64,000 nucleotides of DNA from an uncultured Pseudomonadota bacterium (GCA_903834835.1 CAILKO010000066.1:62001-126000), one strand, 5' to 3'; shown: positions 17,490-26,693, numbered from the stretch's first letter. Notes: a model not told the origin generated them from the sequence alone. Numbers and translations: made by a program.

Positions 17490-18185
17490 ATGGACATCGC
17501 CACCCTCCCCCTGCGCGCCCATATCGACGTCATGAAGGAGCACCTGAAGCTCGATGGGGCGCTCGCCTACGACATCGGTTGCGGCGAGGGCAAGATGACG
17601 CGTCAGCTCGCGCGCAACGGCGCGAAAATCGTCGGCATCGACCCGGGACCCCAGCAGATCCGGCGCGCCGAGGCACAGCCGCGCGCCGGCGGCGAGCGCT
17701 ATGTCCAGGGTTCCGCCGAAAAGCTCGACATTCCGGACACCTCGGCCGATATCGTGGTGTTCTTCAACAGCCTGCACCACGTGCCCGCCGATGCGATGGA
17801 CAAGGCCCTCGCCGAAGCAGCACGCATCCTGAAGTCCGGCGGATCGCTGTTCATCGCCGAACCCGTGGCGGCCGGCCCGCAGTTCTCTCTGCAGCAGCTT
17901 TACAACGACGAGACCGCGGTGCGCGCGCTCGCACTGGCAGCCATCGAGCGCGCGTCAGCCTACGGTCTGGCGCTGGAACTCGACACGGCCTATGTGATCG
18001 ACGCCAGCCACGCGAGCTTTGACGCCTATATCGAGAATTCAGTTGCGATCAACCCCGCACGCGCGACGATCTTCGCCGAGCACGCCGCCGAACTTCGCGA
18101 GCGCTTCGAGCGGCTCGGGGAAAAGCGCAGTGACGGCTGGCATTTCGCCCAGCCGATACGCGTGCATCTGTTCCGGAAACGCTGA
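17490..18185 (+). CDS. Class I SAM-dependent methyltransferase
   Basis: A 231-residue methyltransferase of the UbiE/Methyltransf_11 type. Motif I is AYDIGCGEGKMTRQLA, the acidic post-I residue is in VVGIDPGPQQ-like IVGIDPG, and motif II surrounds ADIVVFFNSLHHVPAD, followed by ARILKSGGSLFIAEP. The substrate is not readable. The start ATG 17490 follows an AT-rich AGGAAACCCATA leader. It is a single gene with its own probable promoter, convergent with a VOC-family gene. Confidence 0.87.
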   Translation: MDIATLPLRAHIDVMKEHLKLDGALAYDIGCGEGKMTRQLARNGAKIVGIDPGPQQIRRAEAQPRAGGERYVQGSAEKLDIPDTSADIVVFFNSLHHVPADAMDKALAEAARILKSGGSLFIAEPVAAGPQFSLQQLYNDETAVRALALAAIERASAYGLALELDTAYVIDASHASFDAYIENSVAINPARATIFAEHAAELRERFERLGEKRSDGWHFAQPIRVHLFRKR

Positions 18186-18197
18186 GTCCGGCGCGCG

Positions 18198-18608
18198 TCA
18201 GACAAGCGCGCGGAATGCGGGCGCCTTGAGATCGATGATCTCCAGCACATTGCCGTCCGGGTCGTGAAAATAGGCCGACCGCCCCGTGAACACGCCCTGG
18301 TCCCGCACCTCGCTCAGGAATACCTTGACCCCGTTGCGCTCGAGTTCCATGAGCGCCGCGTCGAATTCGTCTCCCTCCACCGCAAAGGCGTGGTGGATCG
18401 AACTGTCGTCCTCGCGCTCCAGTCCGATCGGCTGCGTGGTGCGCGACAGCACGAGGTAATCCCGGCCGCAACGCAGGAACAGCATCCCGACCGCCGGCGG
18501 CAGGCGCTGTATCACCTTCATGCCGAGCAGGCCCGCATAGAACGCCTCGCTGCGCGCGATGTCCGATACCGGTATCGTGAAATGCACCAGCCCCTTCAGA
18601 TTCAGCAT
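18198..18608 (-). CDS. VOC-superfamily (glyoxalase/dioxygenase-like) protein
   Basis: A 136-residue metal-dependent protein of the vicinal oxygen chelate fold. The beta-alpha-beta modules begin LKGLVHFTIPVSDIARSEAFYAGLLGMKV and end FHDPDGNVLEIIDL, containing the usual His and Glu metal ligands. The start at 18608 is set by an excellent AGGAGGATGAC ribosome site. Function may be a glyoxalase, a dioxygenase or a resistance protein; the sequence alone does not decide. It lies downstream of the alpha/beta hydrolase on the same strand. Confidence 0.83.
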   Translation of the reverse strand: MLNLKGLVHFTIPVSDIARSEAFYAGLLGMKVIQRLPPAVGMLFLRCGRDYLVLSRTTQPIGLEREDDSSIHHAFAVEGDEFDAALMELERNGVKVFLSEVRDQGVFTGRSAYFHDPDGNVLEIIDLKAPAFRALV

Positions 18609-18674
18609 GTCATCCTCCCTGTGCAAAACAGCGTCAGCTTCTGACACAAGCGGTATTGTGCCCGGCATATCCGA

Positions 18675-18818
18675 CTACGCTGGGGAGATGAAGATCATCC
18701 CCGGCACCAGATCGGCATGATCGCATTCCTGCTGATACCCGAAGCGCGCCAGCTCGCACGCGGTTCGGCAGGCGCCGAAGCACCAGCGATTCTCCGCGCG
18801 CGCATGCGCCGCTTGCAT
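18675..18818 (-). CDS. Possible 47-residue cysteine-containing small ORF
   Basis: A short ORF starting 7 bp after the stop of the upstream alpha/beta hydrolase on the same strand. It encodes four cysteines, spaced C-x3-C-x3-C and one more 11 residues later, with an acidic C-terminal part (QQECDHADLVPGM). The ribosome site (AAGG 12 nt away) is weak. I do not recognise it. It may be a coupled small protein or a chance ORF in a GC-rich gap; it is listed because the surrounding 217 bp contain no other gene. Confidence 0.25.
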   Translation of the reverse strand: MQAAHARAENRWCFGACRTACELARFGYQQECDHADLVPGMIFISPA

Positions 18819-18825
18819 GCCACGC

Positions 18826-19713
18826 TCACGCCTTAGGTGGTACCCGGCGAGCGAGAAAATCCTCCACCGCGCGACCGAAAATATCATTGCGATCGCCCGC
18901 CACCATGTGCGCGGCACCGGCCACATTCACGTATTCGCTGTCCGGGCAGAGCTCGAGAAAATGCCTTGCCCCTTCCTCGCTCAGCAGATCGGACAGGCCA
19001 CCGCGCACCAGCAGGGTCGGGATTCGCAGTTGACGGGCTGCCGCCTCGAAGCGTTCGCGCCGCGCATCGCGCTGCCCCGCATCACCTTGCACGATGTGCA
19101 TGTTCGGATCCCAGTGCCAGCGATATCGCCCGTCCGGCGTGCGGCGAACATTCTTGGCCAGACCGTCGAGCGTACGCGGGCGCCTGCGCTGGGGTTGATA
19201 CGCGGCGATCGCGTCGGCGACCTGCTCCAGACTGTCGAAGCCGTCGGGGCGCGCACGCATGAAGTCCATGATCCGCTGCACCCCATCGATCTCGATGCGC
19301 GGCGCAATGTCGACCAGCACCAGCGCCGCCGCCTCGACACGCCCCTCACCCACAGCCAGCAGGCTCGTGCTGCCCCCCATGCTCGCGCCGACCAGGACCG
19401 GTGGGTGCCCGCCCAGCGCGCGGATCAGCAGACGCAGATCCTCGGCCATCACGTCCGGCCCGTAATGACCCTCGCCCGACCACTCCGAGTCGCCGTGGCC
19501 GCGCGCATCAGGCGCCACCGCATGGTAGCCGGCCGCGCCCAGCCGCTCGCCCGCACCCTTCCAGGCGTGCCGGGTCTGTCCGCCCCCGTGCATCAGGATG
19601 ACCGGTTGCGCGCCGGGTTCGCCCCAGGAATCGCCGGCAATGCTCAGTCCGTAAGCACCCGTCCACCGGTACATCGGTTCCGGGGTGCCGGGGAGTCGTT
19701 CGCCTGCGCTCAT
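18826..19713 (-). CDS. Alpha/beta hydrolase
   Basis: A 295-residue alpha/beta hydrolase. The oxyanion segment is VILMHGGGQTRHAWKG, the nucleophile elbow is VGASMGG (Ser), the acid is in the LLVRGGLSDLLSEEG region and the catalytic His is in GAAHMVAGDRNDIF. Overall it resembles esterases, epoxide hydrolases and meta-cleavage product hydrolases; no substrate can be assigned. Its start, 250 bp from the divergent MFS gene, is preceded by GAGGTGATGC. Confidence 0.86.
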   Translation of the reverse strand: MSAGERLPGTPEPMYRWTGAYGLSIAGDSWGEPGAQPVILMHGGGQTRHAWKGAGERLGAAGYHAVAPDARGHGDSEWSGEGHYGPDVMAEDLRLLIRALGGHPPVLVGASMGGSTSLLAVGEGRVEAAALVLVDIAPRIEIDGVQRIMDFMRARPDGFDSLEQVADAIAAYQPQRRRPRTLDGLAKNVRRTPDGRYRWHWDPNMHIVQGDAGQRDARRERFEAAARQLRIPTLLVRGGLSDLLSEEGARHFLELCPDSEYVNVAGAAHMVAGDRNDIFGRAVEDFLARRVPPKA

Positions 19714-19962
19714 GCATCACCTCGCAATCACCGCGCGTGGCGCGGCATCCGGGCAGAGGATGCGTCAGTGTGCAGGTACGCGCAATACGCGGGATGCGAA
19801 ACAAGCTGCGTCCAGGCGATTCCGGGAACCGTCTGCAGGGACTTGGGTGCTACCATCGCCCGCGCTCACCTCGTTCCGTACCCTCTCCATGTCCCCTACC
19901 ACTGGCATCCCTCAGGCATTCGTTCGCTCCGAGTCCACGCCGGACTGCATGACGGAACGCCA

Positions 19963-21228
19963 ATGAACGCGCCGGTCGCACGCACCGGGCTCGCGCCCTT
20001 CCGGATACGCAGCTTCCGTTTCCAGTGGCCGTCCGACCTCATCGCCTCCTGGGCGCTCGAGATGGAGACGCTGATCCTCGGCTGGTATGTGCTGACCGAA
20101 ACCGGATCCGTGAGTCTGCTGGTGCTGTTCGGCGCGCTGCAGTACCTCGGCTCGCTCGTAGCGCCCGTGTTCGGGGTAGCAGGTGACCGGATCGGACACC
20201 GTACCCTGCTGTTCGCTTCGCGCGCCCTGTATACCTGCCTCGCGACGCTGATCATGGTGCTCAGCTTCACGGGCAACCTCACACCGCTGATCGTGCTGAT
20301 CATTTCGTCCATCGCAGGCATGGTGCGTCCGTCCGACCTGGTCATGCGCAACGCGCTCATCGCACAGACGGTGCCACCGGCACAGCTGATGGGGGCCCTG
20401 GGCATCTCGCGCACCACAAGCGACTCCGCGCGCATCGCCGGTGCCCTCGCCGGTGCGGGCAGCGTGGCGGCACTCGGCATCGGCTGGACCTATGCCATGG
20501 TGGCCAGCCTGTACGTCGTGAGTTTCGCGCTGTCGCTCGGCGTAGCCGGTCGTCCGCCCCGCACTCCTGAACAGCGCGAAGCCACCCGACGCACCCAGGT
20601 CACACCCTGGAAGGATCTCGTGCAGGCCTTCGTCTACATGTGGGACAGGCCTGCCCTGCTCGGGGCGATGTTTCTGGCCTTCCTCGTCAATGCGCTCGCC
20701 TACCCCTTCGTGCTCGGTCTGCTCCCCTACGTGGCCAAGAATATTTACGGCATCGGACAGATCGGACTGGGCTATCTTGTGGCAAGTTTCTCGCTCGGCG
20801 GAACGATCGGCTCCATCTTGCTTACCGTCATCCGGATCCCGGTTCGTGCCTCGCGAACCATGATCGTGTCCTCGGCGATCTGGTTTGTGCTGCTGCTCGC
20901 ATTCTCCTGGGTGACGAACATCTGGCTCGGAGTGCTGACCCTGTTCCTCAGCGGTCTTGCGCAGAGCATCAGCCTGACGCCACTCGCCGCGGTGATGCTG
21001 CGCGGTGCGGGCGACGAGTACCGCGGGCGCATCATGGGCATGCGCATGCTCGCGATCTGGGGTCTTCCGGGCGGCCTGCTGATCGCCGGACCGTTGATCG
21101 GCTCGATCGGCTTCGCGATGACCGGGACGATCTATGCGCTCGCCGGACTTGCGCTGATGCTCTTCATGGTGTTGCGGTGGTACGCAGCGCTCTGGCCTGC
21201 GGACGCTCCTTCCAATATCCGGGCCTGA
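19963..21228 (+). CDS. Major facilitator superfamily transporter
   Basis: A 421-residue 12-helix transporter resembling the MFS_3/enterobactin-exporter (EntS) group. Helix 1 starts after FRIRSFRFQWPSDLIASWALEMETLILGWYVL, and the loop GVAGDRIGHRTLLFASR is motif A. The start at ATG 19963 is where the family N-terminus begins; the longer open frame upstream overlaps the opposite-strand hydrolase and is not used. Substrate unknown. It is convergent with the flavin monooxygenase and acyl-CoA cluster. Confidence 0.87.
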   Translation: MNAPVARTGLAPFRIRSFRFQWPSDLIASWALEMETLILGWYVLTETGSVSLLVLFGALQYLGSLVAPVFGVAGDRIGHRTLLFASRALYTCLATLIMVLSFTGNLTPLIVLIISSIAGMVRPSDLVMRNALIAQTVPPAQLMGALGISRTTSDSARIAGALAGAGSVAALGIGWTYAMVASLYVVSFALSLGVAGRPPRTPEQREATRRTQVTPWKDLVQAFVYMWDRPALLGAMFLAFLVNALAYPFVLGLLPYVAKNIYGIGQIGLGYLVASFSLGGTIGSILLTVIRIPVRASRTMIVSSAIWFVLLLAFSWVTNIWLGVLTLFLSGLAQSISLTPLAAVMLRGAGDEYRGRIMGMRMLAIWGLPGGLLIAGPLIGSIGFAMTGTIYALAGLALMLFMVLRWYAALWPADAPSNIRA

Positions 21229-21255
21229 TGCCCGGGCACCACCCGCGCCGGTCCG

Positions 21256-22404
21256 TTACAGCGGCTGCGGTTTCACCCTGAGGCCCAGCCGCTCCAGCCT
21301 GGGCAGAACCTCCTGGCAGAAGTACGGCAGTTCCTCGGCATAGTTCAGGAACGACACCGCGATGCCCTTGATCCCCGCCGCGCTCAGGCGCGCGAGTTCG
21401 GCCGCCACGTAGTCCGGTTCCCCGATGAGCTGATAAGCGCCCGAGCCATTGGCAAAGGCAGCACGCAGCCTCTGCAAGGCTTCTGGTGCAAGACCCGCCG
21501 TCGGCACCTTGTGCATGCGCATCATGGTATCCACGGCGCCCCAGTCCGCCTGGTAGACCACCCTGTGCTGGTGGTAAGCCTCCGCTTCCGCGAGCGTCGG
21601 CTTGCAGGTCACGACGCCCACGGTATACACGTCCAGTTCCCGTCCGCCCTCGGCCGCGCGGCCTTTGGCATCCGCCACGAGCCTGGCCACCGCTTCGAAA
21701 TCCGGTTTTCCGGTGAGCCCGGTAAAGAGCGCGTCGCAGTTGCGGATCGCAAAGGCCTGTCCGGTCGCCGATGCGCCCGCATTCATGACGATCGGACGCG
21801 AGCCGCCATAGGGCTTGGGCTTGGAACGCACCTTCTTCAGGTTGATGAACCGGCCTTCGACCGAGAACTCCTCTTCCTCTCCCCACATGCGCCGGACGGC
21901 ATCGAACCACTCCTGCGCGTATTCGTAGCGCGCCTCGTGCTCGCGTTGCGTGACGCCGAACATTTCGAACTCGTCCTCGTTCCAGCCGCAGACGATGTTC
22001 AGACCGAAGCGTCCCTCGCTGATGTGGTCGACCGTGACGAACTGTTTGGCGGCGATTACCGGATGAACGAGCGGCACATGCACGGTCGCGAACGCATGGA
22101 TGCGGCGCGTCGAGGCAAGTATGCCCGCCGCCCAGGTAATGACTTCGAGCGTCGTGCCCTGGTAGTCCGTGTCGCCGCCATAGCCTTTCCAGCGCCCGAT
22201 CGGCAGCAGGAAATCAATACCCGCCTCATCGGCGATACGTGCCAAGCGCAGGTTGTCCCCCCAGTCTCCGGACCAGCGTTCCGGTGCGTTCGTAGGGGTG
22301 CGTCCGGACGAACAATTCGGTCCGAACAACCCGAGCTTCAGCGTGTTGGCGTTGCCGAACTCCCGGCGCTTCGCCAGCGGCACTTCGATCGATGCAGCGG
22401 TCAC
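21256..22404 (-). CDS. LLM-class FMN-dependent monooxygenase (SfnG/RutA-like)
   Basis: A 382-residue luciferase-like TIM-barrel monooxygenase. The segment GRFGLNIVCGWNEDEFEMFG matches the group that includes dimethylsulfone monooxygenase SfnG, SsuD and pyrimidine oxygenase RutA; HEARYEYAQEWFDAVRRMW follows as in that group. Reduced FMN would come from a separate reductase, which is not in the window. The start is GTG 22404, preceded by GGGAGGAGAT; a further-upstream ATG would add 18 residues. It is the last gene of the acyl-CoA cluster (91 bp after it), pointing to an oxidative step in the same pathway. Confidence 0.85.
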   Translation of the reverse strand: MTAASIEVPLAKRREFGNANTLKLGLFGPNCSSGRTPTNAPERWSGDWGDNLRLARIADEAGIDFLLPIGRWKGYGGDTDYQGTTLEVITWAAGILASTRRIHAFATVHVPLVHPVIAAKQFVTVDHISEGRFGLNIVCGWNEDEFEMFGVTQREHEARYEYAQEWFDAVRRMWGEEEEFSVEGRFINLKKVRSKPKPYGGSRPIVMNAGASATGQAFAIRNCDALFTGLTGKPDFEAVARLVADAKGRAAEGGRELDVYTVGVVTCKPTLAEAEAYHQHRVVYQADWGAVDTMMRMHKVPTAGLAPEALQRLRAAFANGSGAYQLIGEPDYVAAELARLSAAGIKGIAVSFLNYAEELPYFCQEVLPRLERLGLRVKPQPL

Positions 22405-22495
22405 ATCTCCTCCCAGAGAAATTCGCGGCCCTCCGCCTGACATTCTCGGGGCTGCCACTCACAGCGTCAACGCGGCATCGACCACGCCAAGGTGC

Positions 22496-23665
22496 TCAGC
22501 CGAGCTTGACTACGCCACGTGCCGCAAGATCGCTTACCGCATCATCCGCATAGCCGAGCCCGCGCAGGATCTCCGCGGTCTGAGCACCATGCCCCGGCGG
22601 GTTGAACACGGGTTTCGCAGGTTCGTCGGAGAACCGGATCGGTACACCCAGGTGATCCCAGCCGCGCTCGTCCTTCAGCACCATGCCGCGCGCCTTGAAG
22701 TGCGGATCGTCCAGGACCTCGGGCAGCGTGCGCATCGGCGCAAACGCGACATCCCGGTTCCTGAACCACTCGAGCCACTCCGTCTTGGTGCGCGTGAGGA
22801 ACGTTTCCTTTAGAAATGCGCGCACCGGTTCCTGACCCGGTCCCGGCGGCAGCGCGCAGAGCGGCACGAGGTCCGGGCGTCCAAGGGGCTCCAGCAGGTT
22901 GCGGATGAACTTGATCTCCTGACCCGCCAGCACGACAAACTGCCCGTCCCGCGTTTCGTAGATGTTGTAGAGCGCATTGCCACCCAGCGTGCGTTCATCC
23001 GCGAGCACCGGCTGCCGGCGTTCGGTCATCGCGACGCCCATCATGTTCGGCAGGCAGGCGAGCAGCGCATCCGACATCGACATGTCGAGGTAGTCGCCGC
23101 GCCCGGTGTCCTTGCGGCGCAGCAGCGCCATCACCACGCCTGAGAGCGTCATCATGGCCGAGAGCATGTCCGCATTCGCGATTGCCGGCATCGCGGGCCG
23201 TCCGTCGCGCCCCATATTGAGCGAGAGCACCCCGGTCATCGCCTCGGTCGCGAGATCGTGCGAGGCGAGATCGCGGTAGGGACCGCTCTGGCCGAACGCA
23301 GCGATCGACGCATAGACGATGCCCGGCACGCGCTTCGATACCTGGGCATAGCCGACACCGAGCCGGTCCACCACGCCCGGACGGAAGGCCTCGATCATCA
23401 CATCCGACTGCTCCGCGAGCCGCATCAGCACCTCGACCCCTGCGGGATCCTTCAGATTCAGCGCGAGGCTCTTCTTGCCGCGGTGGGTATTGGAGAAATA
23501 GACGCTCACGCCGTCGCGCTTCGCACCGATCTCCCGATTCGGCTCGCCCTCGTGCAGGGATTCGACCTTGATCACCTCGGCGCCGTGATCGGCCATGAAC
23601 TGGGTCGCGAGCGGCCCCGGCAGAAAAAGCGACAGATCGATGACCCGGATACCTTCGAGCTTCAT
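22496..23665 (-). CDS. Class III CoA-transferase (CaiB/BaiF family), A
   Basis: A 389-residue CoA-transferase that moves CoA between carboxylic acids. The N-terminus LEGIRVIDLSLFLPGPLATQFMADHGAEVIKVE is typical; the catalytic Asp equivalent is Asp137 in YRDLASHDLATEAMTG. It starts 2 bp after the stop of the second CoA-transferase gene, so both are in one transcript with the acyl-CoA dehydrogenase and MaoC genes. The pair may form a heteromer, since many class III enzymes are interlocked dimers, or act on different acids. Confidence 0.92.
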   Translation of the reverse strand: MKLEGIRVIDLSLFLPGPLATQFMADHGAEVIKVESLHEGEPNREIGAKRDGVSVYFSNTHRGKKSLALNLKDPAGVEVLMRLAEQSDVMIEAFRPGVVDRLGVGYAQVSKRVPGIVYASIAAFGQSGPYRDLASHDLATEAMTGVLSLNMGRDGRPAMPAIANADMLSAMMTLSGVVMALLRRKDTGRGDYLDMSMSDALLACLPNMMGVAMTERRQPVLADERTLGGNALYNIYETRDGQFVVLAGQEIKFIRNLLEPLGRPDLVPLCALPPGPGQEPVRAFLKETFLTRTKTEWLEWFRNRDVAFAPMRTLPEVLDDPHFKARGMVLKDERGWDHLGVPIRFSDEPAKPVFNPPGHGAQTAEILRGLGYADDAVSDLAARGVVKLG

Positions 23666-23667
23666 GT

Positions 23668-24852
23668 TCAGATGACCCCTTCACGCTCAAGTTCGGCAAT
23701 TTCGCCCGGGCCGTAACCCAGTTCCACCAATAGCGCTGCCGTATGCTGCCCCAGCGCCGGCGCAGGACGTGCCGGCAGCGGCTCGCCCAGCCGGATCGGA
23801 CTCGCGACCAGCTTGAAGCCGGGCCGATCAGGATGATCGAACACCTGCACGCCGGCGCGGTTCAGAAAATAGGGATTCTCCAGGGCTTGCCCGATGTCGT
23901 AGACCGGACCGCAGGGAATCGTGCCGCCGAGTTCAGCCATCCATTCGTCCGTGCTGCGGCCGGAAAATATCTCGTCCATGACCGCACTCAGCTCGGCCTT
24001 GTGCCGCCCGCGCGCAGCCATGTCGCAGAACCGCGCATCCGAGCACAGCTCCGGCCGGCCGACCTTCCCGCTCAGCAGCTCCCAGAATCGCTGGGTCTGG
24101 GCCATGATGAAGATCCAGCCATCCCGGGTGCGCACGAGCTGCGAAGGCGCGATATAGGGATGCGCCGAACGCGGTGTACGGCCCATGACGTCGCCCTCGT
24201 TCAGATACCAGGCCGCCGGATAGCTCAGATAGTGCATCGCCGTGTCATAGAGCGATACATCGATGTCGCGTCCGTGCCCGGTACGGCGCGCTTCCAGAAT
24301 GCCCGCAAGCAGGGCCATCGCACAGGTGGTCCCGGTGGAATAGTCGACGACCGAGAGCCCCATGCGCGAAGGCGGCCCCTCCGGCTCGCCGGTAACCGAG
24401 AGAAACCCCGCTTCCGCCTGCATCAGGTAGTCATAGCCGGGCCAGTGCTTGCGCTCGCCGTCCCGGCCATAGGCGGAGAGATGCGCGCAGACAATCCTCG
24501 GATTCGCCTCGCACAGATCCTTGTAGGTGATACGCAGCTTCTCCGGTTGATCGCCGCGCAGATTGCCCATCAGGCCGTCCGCCGTGGCGACAAGCTTCAG
24601 GAAGATCTCCCGTCCGCGCGGATCCTTCAGATCGACCGTAAGAGACTTCTTGTTGCGGTTGAAGGACTGGTAGAAATGCCCGTCCCGGCCTGCGAGCTGG
24701 TGCGGGCCTACCCCGCGCGAAGTGTCGCCACCGGCCTCACGCTGCTCGATCTTGATGACCTCGGCGCCGAGGTCGGCCAGATGCGTGGTTCCGAAGGGTC
24801 CCGCCCCGTAGACCTCCACCGCAATGATGCGTACGCCCTCGAGCGGCAGCAT
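23668..24852 (-). CDS. Class III CoA-transferase (CaiB/BaiF family), B
   Basis: A 394-residue CoA-transferase. Catalytic Asp141 lies in HWPGYDYLMQAEAGF. The rest follows the family, including FNRNKKSLTVDLKDPRG and the RTGHGRDIDVSLYDTAM helix. The start ATG 24852 overlaps the acyl-CoA dehydrogenase stop by one base. Two CoA-transferases beside a dehydrogenase and hydratase suggest activation of a carboxylic acid as a CoA thioester, then beta-oxidation-like steps. Confidence 0.92.
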   Translation of the reverse strand: MLPLEGVRIIAVEVYGAGPFGTTHLADLGAEVIKIEQREAGGDTSRGVGPHQLAGRDGHFYQSFNRNKKSLTVDLKDPRGREIFLKLVATADGLMGNLRGDQPEKLRITYKDLCEANPRIVCAHLSAYGRDGERKHWPGYDYLMQAEAGFLSVTGEPEGPPSRMGLSVVDYSTGTTCAMALLAGILEARRTGHGRDIDVSLYDTAMHYLSYPAAWYLNEGDVMGRTPRSAHPYIAPSQLVRTRDGWIFIMAQTQRFWELLSGKVGRPELCSDARFCDMAARGRHKAELSAVMDEIFSGRSTDEWMAELGGTIPCGPVYDIGQALENPYFLNRAGVQVFDHPDRPGFKLVASPIRLGEPLPARPAPALGQHTAALLVELGYGPGEIAELEREGVI

Positions 24853-25997
24853 CAGGCGGGATTCCGCGCGACGAGCTGGCGCGCAATGATGATGCGCTGC
24901 ATTTCGTTCGTGCCCTCGCCGATGCACATGAGCGGGGCATCGCGGTAGTAGCGCTCGACGTCAAGCTCGGTCGAATAGCCGTAGGCGCCATGGATGCGCA
25001 TCGCTTCCGTGCTGTTCTCGAGTGCCGCCTCGGACGCGAAATACTTCGCCATACCCGCCTCCATGTCGCAGCGCTCCCCGGCGTCATAGATGCGCGCCGC
25101 GTTCTCTACCAGCAGGCGCGCCGCCTCGCAGCGCGTGGCCATCTCGCCCAGCTTCAGCTGGATCGCCTGATGCTCGCAGATGGGTTTGCCGAAGGTCTTG
25201 CGCAGCTGTGCATAGCGCACCGAGTCCTTGAGCGCCGCGTTCGCGACGCCGACGCCGCGCGCCGCCACATTGATCCGGCCGAGTTCGAGCCCGCCGAGCG
25301 CATGGTGAAAACCCCTGCCCTCCGCTTCGCCGATCAGGCTGCTGGCCGGGACGCGGTAATTGTCGAAGATCAGTTCCGCCGAATCGATGCCCTTGTAGCC
25401 GATCTTCTCGAGCTTCCTCGATACCGTGAAGCCCGGCCCTTTTTCCGCAAGAAAGAGACTCATACCGCGGTGGCGGGGCTCCGCCTCCAGATCGGTCTTT
25501 ACCAGCAGCGCGAAACAGCTCCCGTGGATTCCGTTCGAGATCCAGGTCTTGGTGCCGTTGATCACATAGTCGTCACCGTCTCTCACGGCGCGGGTGCGTA
25601 TCGCCTGCAGATCGGTGCCGCAGTCCGGCTCCGTCAGGGCCAGGCCGCCGCGTAGCTCACCGCTCGCAAAGCGCGGCAGGAAGGCCTCCTTCTGCGCCTC
25701 CGTGCCGAAGCGCGTAACGGCCGATGCCATGATCAGGTGCGAATTGAAGATCCCGGTGAGCGACATCCAGACTTCGGAAATCCGCGTGACGATCTTCGAA
25801 TAGGTCCCCGCAGGAAGTCCGAGACCGCCGTACTCGCGCGGTATCGTCGCACCGAACAGGCCGAACTCCTTCATCGTCGCCACCATCGACTCCGGGTAGC
25901 GGTCGGCATGTTCGAGTTCCTTCACCTGCGGGCGCACGTCGCGTTCCAGCCAGCGGGAAATCGCATCCAGTATCTGGTCTTCGTCCGGCGAATTCAT
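24852..25997 (-). CDS. Acyl-CoA dehydrogenase
   Basis: A 381-residue FAD-dependent dehydrogenase that makes enoyl-CoA. The N-terminal helical part (VRPQVKELEHADRYPESMV), the FAD-binding signature LTEPDCGTDL and the WISNG beta-domain are present. The catalytic glutamate is in CIGEGTNEMQRIIIARQL. The start is set at MNSPDED (25997); the upstream frame is not homologous. The gene overlaps CoA-transferase B by one base and lies 2 bp after the MaoC gene. The acyl chain type is unknown; the family placement looks closest to glutaryl/short-chain type. Confidence 0.92.
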   Translation of the reverse strand: MNSPDEDQILDAISRWLERDVRPQVKELEHADRYPESMVATMKEFGLFGATIPREYGGLGLPAGTYSKIVTRISEVWMSLTGIFNSHLIMASAVTRFGTEAQKEAFLPRFASGELRGGLALTEPDCGTDLQAIRTRAVRDGDDYVINGTKTWISNGIHGSCFALLVKTDLEAEPRHRGMSLFLAEKGPGFTVSRKLEKIGYKGIDSAELIFDNYRVPASSLIGEAEGRGFHHALGGLELGRINVAARGVGVANAALKDSVRYAQLRKTFGKPICEHQAIQLKLGEMATRCEAARLLVENAARIYDAGERCDMEAGMAKYFASEAALENSTEAMRIHGAYGYSTELDVERYYRDAPLMCIGEGTNEMQRIIIARQLVARNPA

Positions 25998-25999
25998 CT

Positions 26000-26476
26000 T
26001 CAGCGCTTCCCTTCGTCTATTCCATGACCGCGCTTCGGTATCAGCGCCGATCGTTTGAATGTCATGACCGTGGTGCCGTCCTGCTTCCACGCCCGGGTCG
26101 CGACCGTCACGATGCCCTGGGTCGGCCTGGACTTCGACTCTCGCGTGGCGAGCACCGTCGATTCGGCATAGAGCGTATCGCCGTTGAAGACGGGCGCCGG
26201 CATCACGATGTCAGTCCAGCCGAGATTGGCGATCGCGTTCTGGCTCACGTCTGCGACGCTCATGCCGACCACGATGGACAGCGCCAGTGTGCTGTTCACG
26301 AGCGGCTTGCCGAACTCGGTGCGCTTTGCGTACTCCTCGTCGAAATGCAGCGGGTGCTGATTCATTGTGAGCAGCGTGAACCATGTGTTGTCCGCGGCGG
26401 TAATCGTCCTGCCCGGCCAGTGCCGATAGGTTTCACCGACGGAAAAATCCTCGTAATAACGGCCGCTGCCCGCCAT
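26000..26476 (-). CDS. MaoC-family hydratase (active-site Asp replaced by Asn)
   Basis: A 158-residue hot-dog-fold hydratase, first gene of the acyl-CoA operon. The motif TMNQHPLHFDEEYA places Asn39 where family hydratases have the Asp that pairs with His44. Mesaconyl-CoA hydratase-like members lack or shift this Asp, so the protein may still hydrate an enoyl-CoA, or bind substrate without the classic dyad. The start at MAGSGRYYED (26476) follows AGGGTTGTCCCTGTAGGAG on the opposite strand. Divergent GMC oxidoreductase 217 bp away. Confidence 0.85.
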   Translation of the reverse strand: MAGSGRYYEDFSVGETYRHWPGRTITAADNTWFTLLTMNQHPLHFDEEYAKRTEFGKPLVNSTLALSIVVGMSVADVSQNAIANLGWTDIVMPAPVFNGDTLYAESTVLATRESKSRPTQGIVTVATRAWKQDGTTVMTFKRSALIPKRGHGIDEGKR

Positions 26477-26693
26477 AGGGTTGTCCCTGTAGGAGAAGCG
26501 CCGACCCGAGCCTGTGCGGACCCGCGCTTCTGAAGAAGAATGGGCCCGGATTTTACCGTGAGGGTCCGTTCCGTCCCGGGCGGCGGCCCACCGGTTTCGC
26601 AGCACACCCTCGCCATGCGGACGCGCAGCCAGTAATCTGCGCACCTGCGCAATCCGGTGTCGCACTTCTTCCCCGATCAAACAGGCAGGGCTC

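Noticed and set aside
18817-19962. N-terminal extension of the MFS gene that starts at 19963.
   Set aside because: It overlaps an alpha/beta hydrolase on the other strand and has no transporter-like features.
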